Shown here piece by piece: positions 34,901 through 47,704 of a stretch of DNA of 64,000 nucleotides. Position numbers and translations under genes: made by a program. Within the stretch, counting starts at the first letter, position 1, and every line of letters begins with the position of its first letter. Under the pieces are notes generated by a model, which was given only the letters and a program-made list of their open reading frames with translations, made no database searches and had not been told where the DNA came from. This stretch comes from Mangifera indica (taxonomy: Eukaryota > Streptophyta > Magnoliopsida > Sapindales > Anacardiaceae), in contig NC_058156.1 of NCBI RefSeq assembly GCF_011075055.1, positions 310,001 to 374,000 of the forward strand, read 5' to 3'.

Positions 34901-37729
34901 AATAGTTAGTATGAAGCATGAAGTGAGAGATATAAGAATATGAAGACAAGACTAGTCACATCTAAACACCTTCTCATGCTCAGATAACCATTTGGCTTTC
35001 CTTCAGTAAATGGTGAATTCGCAAATAGAGCTGTTGCTATCTGTTTCAATTTCTATACCCATTAGATGCCTCATAATAAAAGAAAACTCCAATAAAATAA
35101 AAGGTAGTGAAGTTTCTTACGGGCTGTAAAGCAACACCAGCACGAAATTTGCGGACCATGTCAGCCTCAGAACTGAAGTCCAGATTAACCTATAATAAAT
35201 GAGCTATCTATGCATCAGTATAGTTCTACATTCAAAGAATCATCTTCTCACAAGGTCAAGATGAGACTAATTATTTAAAAGATTGTTAATTTCAACTTTA
35301 CCTGAACAGTACATGTTCTAAACATCATATCAAGCCCAAGTGAGCCCACTTTAGGCATGTAATTCCTCATTATCTTGTATCTTCCCTGAGCCAAAATACC
35401 ATATCATTGTGCAAGTTCCCCCAAAAAAATGAAATACCAGTAGGTAAATGGAACTAATAGAACAAGAAGTTTTGCAGAGGTACGCAATACAATAGTTACA
35501 GTTAATATGTATCTTGTCTAGGGCATATTGAGGAAGGAAATTCCGATAACAGAGTTAAATTACTACAATTATGATAGAAGTTGAACATGTAGAATCAGAA
35601 ACTTCTGCCTTTATATGAAACTATTGCATAATAATCTATACCACAGCTATTAAGGAAACATTAAAAAAAGAGATGAATACTCTTAGTTCAAGAAACATTA
35701 TTGGAGCAACAAAATTAACTACCCTTGAGATAATGAAATCAATTCACAGAAATGCTAAGAGGTTTGGTCTGTCTTATTACATGGACACGGCAAGCATAAA
35801 AGTATTACCACTCTCCATCCAATCTCAATAGTTGAAAAGAAAGATGATCAGTACCTTAGGCATAACAGGTATATCTTTGAGTCCCCATTTGGGTTGAAAA
35901 CCAATTCCTATAAACCCAATTCCCATTTCCTCTGCAACAGCTTTCACCTGTTACAAAGCATAAAAAGTTTAACTGTGCCTAGCATATATTATTCATGGAT
36001 CTAAAGAAAAAGGAAAATGCACTGAATTCACGTATTGTGCTTCATTCTTGCATAGATCATAATTGATTAACAGAATTCAAAGACAAGAACCAAGACAATG
36101 CAAGAACACCACCACAAAATAAAAATATATAAATATACATTTACATCATTATATATTGTGATAACACTAACATCATTCTAATACATATACCTTAACACCA
36201 GTCCCAGAAAAAAGGGAGACAGTTCACTAGTAGGGTCCAAGTAAAAAATATATATACTACAAGCAACAAGCTTGCCCATTCCAGCATATACAACAGTATT
36301 AATGAATGCATCTGACCTGATAGAGGTGCGAATTAACCTCAGCACAAGTTTGATGCAAAGTTTCGAGAGGTGCCCCACTAAGCTCAAACTGACCACCAGG
36401 TTCCAGTGAGATGCTTTGCTTCCCCTGGGCAATTAAGATGTTAAGGTCTACCATATAAAAAGCTCACCAATGACAAAAGAAAGAAATTCCAATAGTTACT
36501 GTAATACAGACATATCTATGAAGAGAAAATTAGGGAGATCTCTAAGAATATAAATAATCAGCTTACTTGTTTGAGTCCTATGATGTTGTCAACTTCCATT
36601 ATTTTATCCCAATCAAATCTCTCAGCAATGCCATCAAGCAACTCAGCTATCTGTTCATACTTCATTGGACGTAAAGTTCCAAGCTCAAAACCGAACTTCT
36701 CATGTTCTGTACCAATTCTGCAACAACCCACATTATAAAGTTAACTGCAAATGAACATGAACACAGAGAAATGAAACAAGAAGTTTAGCTAATCCAGAAA
36801 CAAAAATTAAAATAATCCTCCTTAACAGAGCCTATTCCAGTTATATAGAGATAATAAACAACCAAACTACCAGTAGGATTTGCATGATATATGCAGAAAA
36901 AGAAGTGAGAACAAAACCTATACAAAAAAATATATATATCCATAACATTGCTTTAATTACTTAATTTCAAAAAAAAAAAAAAAACTCTAAGAAGAACTTC
37001 AAAATCAGGTGAAAGAAATCAAGACAAGCATATAAATAAATTAAAAGAAATTTGTGTGAGATTTCTTTTAAGTTTATACAAGATTGTGTACAATGGCATG
37101 GATAGAGCACAGAAGAAGTTGATAAATAGAGTCTAACAAATAAAATGGCACATTAACACATCAATCATAAGGCAATCAATAAGCTATAGCATAATCCATT
37201 AAAAAAATGGCAGCATGAAACAGACAAACAAAGTGTAATATTATGTTCATTTAGAGAAAGCACGTAAAAAAACATGTTCACATAAAGGTGCGTTCCCAAA
37301 AAAAAAAACTAAACAGAACACCTAAGATCTGCATCTTAAAGTTATATGAAAGGCCCAAAAATAATACTATTATCAAAGTAAAAAGTACCTCCATTTTTCC
37401 TTAGACTTGCATCCTGAGGCAAGGTAAGCAACAAGATCCTCTTTGGTGAGTGGTTCTGTCGCAATCACAGCCTCCTCAGTAGGAGGGCTAGCAGCAACAA
37501 TTGCTTGATGCCCTCTTCGAATTCCAGGCCCTGTGTTTTCTAGATGTAAAACTTGACCTGCCTTGGCAGAATAGCATGATGAGGAACAGAAACTAACACA
37601 AGTTTCTTTCATCCTAGATGCCTCTACATTGCTTGCAATGCTAAAGACCCCATTATGTCCATTTGTATATCGTGTTATATCAACACGTCGAACGCAATAC
37701 GATGAACCTGTCTGTGAAATGAGTGCCAT
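31946..37729 (-). CDS. GSH1: Glutamate-cysteine ligase, chloroplastic (gamma-glutamylcysteine synthetase)
   Basis: Fifteen coding exons in transcript order: 37389-37729, 36567-36717, 36317-36424, 35855-35947, 35302-35385, 35121-35189, 34970-35040, 34818-34886, 34537-34630, 34275-34364, 34103-34183, 33405-33497, 32499-32579, 32353-32422 and 31946-32034. They give 527 aa, in frame throughout; Arabidopsis GSH1 has 522. It joins glutamate and cysteine with ATP, the rate-limiting step of glutathione synthesis, in plastids. A Ser-rich transit peptide covers roughly the first 70 residues. The catalytic core includes [24 protein letters not shown] and [11 protein letters not shown]. Four cysteines, C191/C411 and C354/C369, match (with a constant offset of 5) the two regulatory disulphides of Brassica juncea GCL. 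This predicts redox-controlled monomer-dimer switching. Confidence 0.96.
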
Positions 37730-38301
37730 GTTGCTGCAAAAAAGCATATTTCAGCCTCTAAAATGCATAGCAATCATCCAAATGAAAACATTGCAGATTA
37801 ACACATTAATTGTCACCTAATAGTAAAGAAGTAGAAATATTAACTACGAAAACGATTCAGCTCTACTCCAATTTGTTTAAACTCTCCATTGACCATCGTA
37901 TATAAAGAACTAATATTATCTTCTGATACGGACTTTGAGATAACCAGAACCCAAAAGCTAGCGGCTGAGAGTTGGGAGCCAAAAGTCATATAAATCTCCC
38001 ACAAAAAGCATATACATCCAAGCCTCATACCTTGCACTTGGTTTTGTAACATCTTCTTGCTCTTTTCTAATTCTAATTTGATAAAACATAAAATTACAAA
38101 TAAAATATGATGGAGACACTCTAAACACACTCAAAATCATAAAATCGAACACCAAGTTTCCAACTTTTCATTGAAATACACACTCAGACACAAAAGAGTA
38201 CATGTAAATGTTAAGAATCAGAACACAAAACATGCAATAATAATATGAAAATGAAATTAAAAAAATAAAAAAAAATAAAGGTGAAAAAAAATTTACTTTA
38301 C

Positions 38302-38430
38302 CCTGCTTGAATCTGCGCGAAATGAAACAAGTGGAATAATAGAAATTAGGTTTGAAATTGGGGATTGGTTTGGTGATGTTCACAAGATGAGAATGCCGTA
38401 TACACTTGAAGAAGAACCAGAAGCACAAAA
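38302..38430 (-). other. GSH1: Non-coding first exon of GSH1
   Basis: Minus-strand leader ending at a consensus donor (CAGG|GTAAAG at 38300-38302). The acceptor TTTTTTGCAG lies only a few bases upstream of the ATG at 37729. The 5' UTR intron is thus about 570 bp. The upstream edge is estimated from the TATA box. Confidence 0.6.
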
Positions 38431-38456
38431 AAGGACGGTCGCTTTTTAAAAAGCCG

Positions 38457-38463
38457 TTTTATA
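38457..38463 (-). promoter_or_regulatory. GSH1: TATA box of GSH1
   Basis: TATAAAA on the minus strand, about 30 bp upstream of the presumed leader exon. Confidence 0.55.
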
Positions 38464-38469
38464 GGAAGG

Positions 38470-40063
38470 CTAAATCACTATGTCCCACCCAAACTTTAAT
38501 GACTGGACCAATATTTAAGTTTAAAAAATTCATTTAGCTGCCATCATTCACTTATATCAATAAAAACCCTTGCATAGAGTAATAAAAAGTTCATTTTTTT
38601 TTTTAATTTCTATTTTTTATTTTCCATTTACACTTTTTATTTTAACTTTTTCCCGTAATTTTTTTCTATTTTATTTCTTTTCCCTTTATTTCATGTCTTT
38701 TCGTTATTTGTAGTAGTTACAATAATGTCTTCTAAGATTAGATATAATTTGAATCAGTTTTTCAAATATTAAATATAAACTCTAACAATATTAACAAAGT
38801 TTATACATGTATTAAGAGTATGAACCGAGTCTCTACGATATCTTAAGGTTAGGTTTCACCTCTATGCATCAATAGAGGTTAAATTAATACTGATCAAAAC
38901 TTTATCTTATCTTGACGACTATTAAAAGGTTAAATTTGATCTCAACAATTGCTAAGATTCTTTATTTGGGCTCAGTCATTGCCATGAGGCAAAAGTCTCC
39001 TCGGGTTTAAAGCAAATGACGACAAAACCATGACAACCAACAAAGTAGGGTGGATAAATAATTTTTTTAAACTTAACGGGTGAAATAATAATCTCATAAA
39101 AGTTCTATTCAGCCTGAATGGGGACGGGCGTACAATAATGCGGCACTGTATGGTAATTTCATGATCCACTTTTTCCATTGCTGCCACGTTAATGTTTTTC
39201 TTGTGGGTGAATTCATTAATCACCCAAGGTTTGGAGAATTGTCTTATCACCCCTTAAATTCTTAAAAAACAAACTAACACCTAAAACTAAACTCATTTAA
39301 AAGAAAATAGTAATAACAAAATGTCAAACAAATAAATTATCATATTATTAAAGTGATACTGCATGAATAAATAAATTTTATAAACTTATCTAACAATTGA
39401 AGTGATAACATCTGAATAAGTGATTTTGAAGTGAGAAAAAAAATAAACAATTATACCACTTAATCATAAGTTATCACATCAATTTATACAGATAAATTTG
39501 TATAATTTATTTATATAGATAGTTTTATTCTTAATTTTTATGAAACTATCATATAACCTCTAAAAGAAATTATCGACAATCAGGCTAAATCTAGCTTGAA
39601 TCACATATATATTGGTGCAATCCTGCAAAATTGTTTCTAAAAAAAAGGCAATCCAACAATTGATAATCGTAGCCAAGATGCCATCAAACAACCTAAATCA
39701 CAACTAAGGATAGATTTTGTCAAACCGCATATTGTCTAGCGTGATTCTAACTCAACCACATCTTTCTAGATACAATTCGGTTTGATCATATTAGACGTAT
39801 AATTTTGGTCAAATCTACTTATTGAAAAAATTTTGATCAAATCACGCATTTCTTGATGTGATTTGATGATCAGATCTATTTACCAAAAAAATATTTATTT
39901 TATTTTTATTTTCAAAATTTTGGAAAATTGAAATTGAAATTTTAAATGGCATTTGCAATTTAAGAATTGAAGAGGTAAAAATGAAGTGTTCTCTACTCTC
40001 CTCTTTTTAATTTGTTTTATATTTGGTTTTGGGATCAGTCCGTAATTTTGAAATTTATTGATA
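38470..40063. other. Intergenic, upstream of GSH1
   Basis: AT-rich with no recognisable exons. It starts with a CCCACCCAAACTTTAATG phrase at about 38486 that resembles the ends of the long-TIR elements further on, so degraded copies are likely. At 39710-39860 GTGATTTGAT-type phrases repeat in both orientations. Confidence 0.4.
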
Positions 40064-40913
40064 GGCCAAAGTCACACTCAAGTTTAGCTGGGTTTTCGAA
40101 GTTGTATTTGCAAAGTTTAAAAAGCCAAAGTTTCACCTATTTATTTAAAATATTACTTATGTTTAAGGAAAAAACTGTTATTTAACAAAAATTTAAAAAA
40201 ATTAAAGTTTTATTACTTTTATCCTCCTCAATTTGAAAACTCACAATTTCTCTCTACCCAAAGTTTGAAAAATTAATATTTCCCACAGGGTTTGCAAATT
40301 GTCATCGGAGATGGTGAACTTCACCATTTCTGACTATGTTGGCTCTTCCTCCTAGTTTAACTCTTCCTGCCAATCGCATCTCAATCATCAGGGAAATCTA
40401 TTTCCTTCAATAAAGATGTCATCTTCATTCAAGATGAAAACGATGATCAAAGGTCTCAGACGACCATATCGTCTTCATATGAAACCTCTGATAATAGTCT
40501 TCGTCTTGGATAGAAACGAAATCATCTTCGTCTGAGACGAAGACACTCTGATGAAGACAATTTCATCTTTATCAAAAGAAATAGGTTTTATTGGTGGTTG
40601 AAATATGATCGCCAGAGAGAGTTAAGTCTAGAAGGAAAGTCAATGTGGTCGGAGATGACCATCTCTGGTGACAATTTGCAAACCTTAAGGGAAAATATTG
40701 ATTTTTCAAACTTCGGATAAAAGAAATTATGAGATTTTTAAACTAAGAGGAGCAAAGTAATAAAACTTTAGATTTTTTAATTTTTTATTAAATAACGGTC
40801 TTTCCTATAACTTTAACTAAGATTTTAACTAAATTGGTGAGACTTTTAGCTTGTTAAATCCTGTAGATATGAGTTCAAAAATGCCCCAAAACTTGGGTTG
40901 GACTCCTTCGGCC
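40064..40913. mobile_element. Long terminal-inverted-repeat element A (foldback MITE)
   Basis: About 850 bp. The left arm (about 40064-40330) and right arm (about 40645-40913) are imperfect inverted repeats roughly 265 bp long. GGCCAAAGTCACACTCAAG at the left pairs with the complement of CTTGGGTTGGACTCCTTCGGCC at the right, and the arms stay alignable to TTTGCAAATTGTCA / TGACAATTTGCAAA. The centre is not coding. I cannot see a convincing target duplication. It belongs with elements B and C by its GGCC(A/G)AA...CCCA ends. Confidence 0.65.
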
Positions 40914-41000
40914 ATATTAAGAATTATAAATTAATCTGAAGACCATGGGCATAATGGTGTAAGCCATGACGAATTTTGATGACCCCCACGTTTTATATAT

Positions 41001-41600
41001 GGCCAAAAAACTTATTCCCACCCAAGGTTTAATACAAGGATAACCACCATTCTCCGACCACAAACATGATGGATCGTCACACATAATCCAGATCTAATGC
41101 ATGATGAACGCATTTGTGGTTAGAGAATAGGTGTTCGTCGACCATCGTCTAATCTGAAGCTAAATCGATAAAAAACGTGATGGATTCTCACCATCTAGAG
41201 TTGATTCAACGAAGCCTCTTTGTCTTCAGGCTTCGTCTCAATCACAACTTCATCGACCTTCATTTGGCGTCATCAATGATAATAGAAGGAGATGCATAAA
41301 AGGTGGTCAATGTCAGAACTGATTGGTTGCCACTATCACCGAAGTTTTCAACAAACCCTAGGGATTTGGAGAGGGAAAAAGTTACTTTTCAAAGTTGAGG
41401 GTAACGGGTGAAATGCGAGTTTTCAAAATATGAAGAGAAAAATGAGATAAATTTATATATTATTGATAAAATAACAATTTTACCCTTAGTCATACTAAAA
41501 AATTTTAACAACGGTTGATTCATAAATAGGTGTTTGAGTTTTTAAAACCTCACAAGTGTGTACTTGTCTTTACATTAAAATTTGGATGAAAATATTAATT
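41001..41600. mobile_element. Long-TIR element B (degraded)
   Basis: It begins GGCCAAAAAACTTATTCCCA, almost identical to both ends of element C. The right end near 41560-41600 has only a decayed match (ATTAAAATTTGGATGAA). The inner GGGAAAAAGTTACTTTTCAAA / GGGTGAAATGCGAGTTTTC phrases parallel element C. The right boundary is approximate. Confidence 0.5.
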
Positions 41601-41609
41601 AAAATAGAC

Positions 41610-42155
41610 AAAAATTTTCATCTAAACCTTTTTAGACCAACTTTAGATGCACACTTTTCTAAGCAAACTGATCATTTATTTCAATAATACCCTTTCTAAT
41701 ATAGCTTTCTTTTAATTGTGTTCTTTCTCAGCATACCCGATGACAATGGACTTTAACAATACATCATTACATTGAAAATAAGTAAGTTTGATAAATTATA
41801 TTATAATAAATTGAAACTTTTATTGAAAACTTATTGTGAAAATTTTCATTGATAAAGGTTAAAAACATTGACTGCTGATTTTTGAAAGAGGTAAATATTT
41901 TTATTTGTTTGTTGGTAGTTACCAATTACATTATTTGCAGATAGTCAATATTTATTATATTAGTCAAAGTAGAACTAGTTCTAATTTCCAAATTAGAACA
42001 AAAAACATAAACACAATTTTCTGAAAACGAGAACGTGAATGCGTGAATGCGGTTGCTTATGTGAAAGTGAATCTAGGGTTTCCAAGTTTAGAAGACATTT
42101 TGTGGGATCTGCGGCCGTATTTCTTTCGTGTTTAAGTATATAAATTCCAAAACCC
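41610..42155. other. Intergenic between transposons
   Basis: AT-rich; no gene or bounded element is recognised. Confidence 0.4.
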
Positions 42156-42158
42156 TAA

Positions 42159-42639
42159 CGGGGTGTTTGGTTTGAGTTTTTTAAGATTACCTTGATAATC
42201 TATCTTTTATTCCCTTGTTTGATTTGTCAATAAGAAAAAATTACAGTAATATTCTATTACCAATACTGATATGACAGATAATATAGATGGTAATCTAATT
42301 ACCACTTTCACCTTAGGTATTTAAAGATTACCGAGGTAATATTGATTTTATTATAATTATATTACTATTTATTAATTTTTTGGGACATAAATAAATTTAT
42401 TTTTAAGTAATATGACAAATAATATAAAAAATATTTAAAAATAATTATATTCAAAGGTATTTAAGTAAAGTAATTTACTAGTAATATTTTATTACCTTTA
42501 ACCAAACACAATAATTATTTATACATACCAAATTTTATCAAACATAGTAATCATTTATACCCAGTAATCTTCTAAGTAATTTATCTTCAAGGTAATATTT
42601 CTATTTTGATAATAAAACATTATTCAATCAAACGCTCCC
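42159..42639. mobile_element. Tourist/PIF-Harbinger-like MITE
   Basis: 481 bp. The left end GGGGTGTTTGGTTTGA (preceded by C) is inverted at the right as TCAATCAAACGCTCCC. TAA lies on both sides (42156-42158 and 42640-42642), the 3-bp duplication typical of the superfamily. Sub-terminal GGTAAT/ATTACC motifs recur in both orientations, so the transcript would fold on itself. Non-coding. Confidence 0.6.
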
Positions 42640-43015
42640 TAAATATAAATGCCTTTACACGTGCATTTCTTTCACATTTGCAAACATATTACTTATTTCA
42701 TTATTATATTAATTTATTCAATTATATTATAACTTTGTGCACTTGCTGTATAACATTTTTGAAGAATATTGCACCGAGTTTTTTATACGACTAATATTAC
42801 ATTTATTAAAAATATATACAAAATCTTTTATATTGTTAAATGCATAATTATTAATTTTGATTATTATATTAATTTATTTAATTATATTATATTATAATAT
42901 AATTAAATCCTAGTTAAATACACACTTTTTAGATTAAATTTTGGATAGACTGAGGCGAGCTAAAGGCATGAAGATGCAAGTTCAAAAGGCATTATCATTC
43001 CGAATGGCCAAAACA

Positions 43016-43767
43016 CTAATTCCCACTCAAGTTTTAGTCCACACCCAAACACTCACCTATGGGTTTTAAAAACTTAAGTACTCACCCATCATTTAATTTT
43101 AGTTAAAATTTTCTGTTAATTGTAAGTTTAAAAAATTAACAATTTTTTCTCAGTCAAAAGTTTGAAAAGTTACATTTTTCCCCTTGTTAGGGTTTTATTT
43201 TTTCATTAGAGCTTTCCAAAGATCAATCGGTTTTGATTGTCAACCAGTCTTTTGTGCATTTCCCTCCCTGGTGATTTTTTGATATGTAAACTATCCAAAA
43301 TCCAATCAAAACGACGCACAAACATGTGTGTCATCATCTGTACATTGTCTGACTAATGCACAAATGGTCGGACAATGCATAAATTTGTGTGACATCGCAC
43401 AAATATATGCGACGTCGTTCGGTTATTTCAATTAGATTTTGGGTCGAGGAGGGAGATGCACAAAAGATAGGCCAACAGGCATAATCGATTGGTTGCTTGA
43501 AAGCCCAAATAAAAAAATAAAACCTTAAAGGGGGAAATACAAGTTTTCTAACTTTGAGTGAGAGAATTTTAGTTTTTTAAACTTAAAAGGGGGAAATAAA
43601 ATGTAATTTTATTTATTTTAATATTAATGATAAAATAACTATTTTACCATTTCAACTAACAAAAAATTTAATTGAAGGTAGATGATAGGTGGCTATTTGA
43701 ATTTTTGAAACCCTATAAATGAGTGTGGAAAGTGGACTAAAATTTGGGTGGGAATAAGTTTTTGGCC
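43016..43767. mobile_element. Long-TIR element C
   Basis: 752 bp with good inverted ends. The left GGCCAAAACACTAATTCCCA continues into a match to the complement of the right end, which reads inward GGCCAAAAACTTATTCCCAC, then AAGTTTTAGTCCAC / AAATTTTAGTCCAC. The arms continue, with gaps, to about 200 bp (GGGGGAAATAC and TTTTTCCCC tracts). No coding. The target duplication is not clear. Superfamily is uncertain, possibly Mutator-like because of the arm length. Confidence 0.65.
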
Positions 43768-43790
43768 TACTCTAAATACTTTTGTTGTGG

Positions 43791-43857
43791 CACATGCCAG
43801 TGCGCATGCAAGTGCATGTGCGCCTGTGCTTGTGCTTTGTGTGAATATGTGCGCCTT
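43791..43857. repeat. Alternating purine-pyrimidine GC-rich tract
   Basis: A run of GTGCGCATGCAAGTGCATGTG-like steps in otherwise AT-rich DNA. It is the kind of sequence that can adopt Z-DNA. No other role is visible. Confidence 0.45.
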
Positions 43858-46012
43858 GTGTACGACTTTCTTCTTTGTCAACGATAACACAGTCAAGTAA
43901 AATTTGATCAAAATGCAACTAAATATTGCCAAATAAATCATCACTTAGATTTGAGTCGAATTAAATTCGAACTCGACAAGCCAAACAATCCAATATTCAA
44001 ACTTGGTTTGCTCACTTGCCGAGCTGTTTATGAGCTCTATTCGAGTACATTCAATGAGCTTAATCATGAGCTGAGTTTGGTGAGCTTAAACAAACCTATT
44101 CAAAACCCATATACTTCTTTGTCTTTTTTTATAATCTGAAACTAAATTAAATTATAATAACCCATCTAATAATCTAGAACTTTGTCACTGCTGCTTGGGA
44201 TCACCATATTGATCATCATCATGTGCAAAGCGATTATTGTTCTTGTCATTGTCATTGTTACTATTATCAATCTTATGACCAGATTCTGTCTCCTCCTTTT
44301 CCCTGTTCCATTGCTCAATCTTAGCCCTTCTTTCAACACTACTTTCTCTAATAGGCTACTATTCCTCCTAGGGTTCTGCTTCATCCCCTTTACGTTCAAG
44401 ACTTCGGCTTCTAGGCCTCATGCCCCTATCATGGTAGCGATGATCTCTTTCATCATCACGTCTACTTGAACCATGATCTCCATGTGAGTGCTCTTCATAA
44501 CCGCGATGTTTATGTGTAACATTTCATTCCGGAAACGAACCCTTTAGTGGTTATTAATTTTATTTTATTTTTAAATAATAATTTGATGGTTATGAGAAAT
44601 CATCACATAATACTTATTAGAATAAAAAAATAAAATAAAATGTGACGAAATATCTCAATGTAAAGTTCAATGATTATAGACAAACTGTTAGTTCCAGAAT
44701 GTATGGATTTTATAGAGTAAATTATTCTGAAAGAAATAAAATAATTGTAACCAAAGTGCAGTTCAACGTGCTGATCCACTTGTCTCCCTGTCTGTCCCGT
44801 TGTTTTTCCTACCTGTAACATCCAAAATAAATATATAAATTGTAAAACTCAATAGACCTTTTAATAAATTTGATATTTCATATAGATATTTTCGACGGAG
44901 TCTCACCGTCACACCCGTCCCTGACATATCCGACTGGACATCCGTCTCAGGTACCTCTTACATCATCATATTGGAAGGCATCCATTTTAGATACATTATA
45001 TATCCGTTTTCACCAAATTAGAATACCTGTCTCAGGTGTCGTTGACGTTAACATCACATATCAAATTAATTCTGTTTTCTCTTTTACGGAATCGAGATGT
45101 CTCATCAATTGGTTATACCTCTGTTTATAGCTATCTTAATCTATGAAATTTTATACACTAAATTTCAAGGATCAACCCACGAAAGCATCATCCAAAGCAT
45201 TGAATTTCAACTCATTCATTCAACCATTAAAAAAACACACATATTAAGCCATGTTGTTTACTTAATAAATGCAACAAGCCAAACTCTACATGATGAAGCG
45301 CACGTAACATATTATTACTTTATAAATTCAAAAATCCAAATCTTAGCACATGCCGATCTTAATCATGCAATCCAGCTCATAATGATGATTCATCCAAAGA
45401 GATAAGTCATACGTTTAATACTTACAAAAAAATCTAGCACACTTAGCCACTCAAAATTTTTCCACAATTTCATGACAAACCAGACATGTGGAGTGTTATT
45501 GGAATTTTATACATGCACAACATAACACGTGTAGATACACACATGCCACTGCAGCTGAAAAATCCAATGCATGCTGTAATATTTCATTTGTAAACAGTGA
45601 CAGTGATTCTGCCTTTATGCCAAACGACGAAAGTTTTTGCCTTTACCAGGTATGTATACCATACATTTGACATACAAGATCCATTTCTAGATGGTGCATC
45701 AATTCTGACGATAAACTCTAAAAAAAAGTTTCGATTTGGAAAGATAACCATGTTTGCAGAATCCTTCCTTCTCTTCTCTCTCTTTTTTTTTTTTTTTTAA
45801 GTGTCTATCCTAAAATCCTCATTTTCAATCCTCATGCAAATAAAAAAAAACCTATACAGCGTAATCATACACATACATACAACAATCATAATCATAGAAA
45901 ATTATCGCAATACGAGATATAGACAGCCTATGTTTTTTTTTTTGAAAACCATTCATAGTTTTTTTCTTTCTTTGCATGTCTAACCACCGAATCACACTTC
46001 ATCAATTCATAC

Positions 46013-46633
46013 TAAGGATGACAATTTGGGTCTTACTTTAGGGGTCCTGACCCTAACGGAGAGAAGATTCTTCAATAGAAACGGGAAATGGGACGAAAAA
46101 AATCTCTACAATCGAGGACGGGCCGGGGATGGGGATACATGTGTCCCCTCCCTGCCTTGACCCTTCCCCTCCCCGCCCCTATCCCCGTCTATTTATATTA
46201 ATATATTTATTTAAAATACTAATATATTTTTATAGTTTTAAATTATTTATGTTTTTCAAATTTATTTATATTTTTGTTGTGCATATTAAAGAAATTAATA
46301 TATTATATTTATGATATTTGAAATAGTAGATTAATTTTAATTTTGCTTAATTTTGTTATTTAATATATTTATATTATATTTACAAGATAAAAATAATATA
46401 TTTTTTTTGCGGGTACGGGAAGAGGATTTTTCCCCGCAAGGACAGGGAGGGGATGGAGAGAGGATTTTTCTTTGCGGGGAGGGGACGGGAAATCATTTTC
46501 ATCCCCTACGGGGACGGGGAGGGGATGAAGAGGGGATTTTTCTTTGCGGGGAGGGGACGGGAAATCATTTTCATCTCCTACGGGGATGGGGACGGGGGTG
46601 GGGATTGAGATCCCCTCCCCGTTGCCATCCCTA
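46013..46633. mobile_element. hAT-type non-autonomous element, copy 1
   Basis: 621 bp. The ends TAAGGATGACAA and TTGCCATCCCTA are inverted repeats. A perfect 8-bp target duplication ATTCATAC is at 46005-46012 and 46634-46641. Subterminal GGGGACGGGGA-type arrays flank an AT-rich core; there is no transposase. It sits in an intron of the U2AF35 pseudogene. Eight-base duplications are the hallmark of hAT elements. Confidence 0.85.
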
Positions 46634-46726
46634 ATTCATACAACGATTACTTCAACAATTATATTGCACCCTATCATCACCGCTTAATTAATTTCGAATT
46701 CACGTATGTATTCGTACACTCAATCT

Positions 46727-46730
<4 letters not shown>

Positions 46731-46787
<57 letters not shown>
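46731..46787. repeat. (AT)28 microsatellite
   Basis: Long perfect dinucleotide run within the pseudogene intron. Confidence 0.95.
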
Positions 46788-46794
<7 letters not shown>

Positions 46795-47704
46795 AATCAT
46801 AATAACTAAACATTTGGAAACACTCATATATATGTATATATACCGACAGAACAAATATCAACTGCTTTCACAGAACATAGATGCAGTAGGGAAGGGTGGT
46901 TCAAAAGCCTACCTCTCCTCTAGCGATCACGACCGTCTTCGCGTGGCAGTAGTCTCCTCGATGACCTCTTTCTCTAACCGGCGAACGGAAGATTCTTCTT
47001 TCTCTTTGGCTATGTAAGAAAAGGTTGCTAGCAATGTAACAAATATGTAGCGAAGATGAGAATTCTTTTCTTTGTGCAAAGGAAACAAACAAGAAAACCC
47101 AACAGAGAGACATTCAAAAAATGGTCTCTTTTTTTTTTATACCATTATCCCTCCAAAACGTCTTCCAGGAGAGTTATGTCTAGCAGGCATTGCTCAGTCA
47201 AACATAAATGACAGGAAGAGTGCGTTACGCCTGCGCACAATTGGTGGGAAATCGAATCTTCGTTTCCCATATATAATCATTTACCTAAACAAGTGGCTTG
47301 TATATATATACATATATATATTTATTCCAATATTAAACTAAATGGCCAAAATGCCCTTTTATTAATTTAGGAATATTACATTATGTGGACTACGACTCTT
47401 ACTTCGACTGTGGTTGCGTCTTCTCCTATTTCTCCCAAACAATTGCCTTCTCAAGTCCCTAAATTGATTCAAAAAAAGCATTTAAATACAACCATATCAC
47501 CAAGCAGAGGGAATATATATGTCAAATCTAAAAAAAAAAAAGGGAAAAATAAGTAGAAACCGACTTGCTAATCTTTTTCAAATGCATGAAGTTACAATAG
47601 CCACCTCGATTGCATACATTTTCCTCATACTGCCGACATGTGGCTTCTTGAAAATCTGTCACTGGGTTTAGTGTGAAGTTAGGAGCACCAATCACCGTGA
47701 CAAC

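Noticed and set aside
44514..44830. Possible solo LTR starting TGTAACATTTCATTCCGG
   Set aside because: The start resembles some plant LTR starts, but I could not find a matching CA end with a target duplication.
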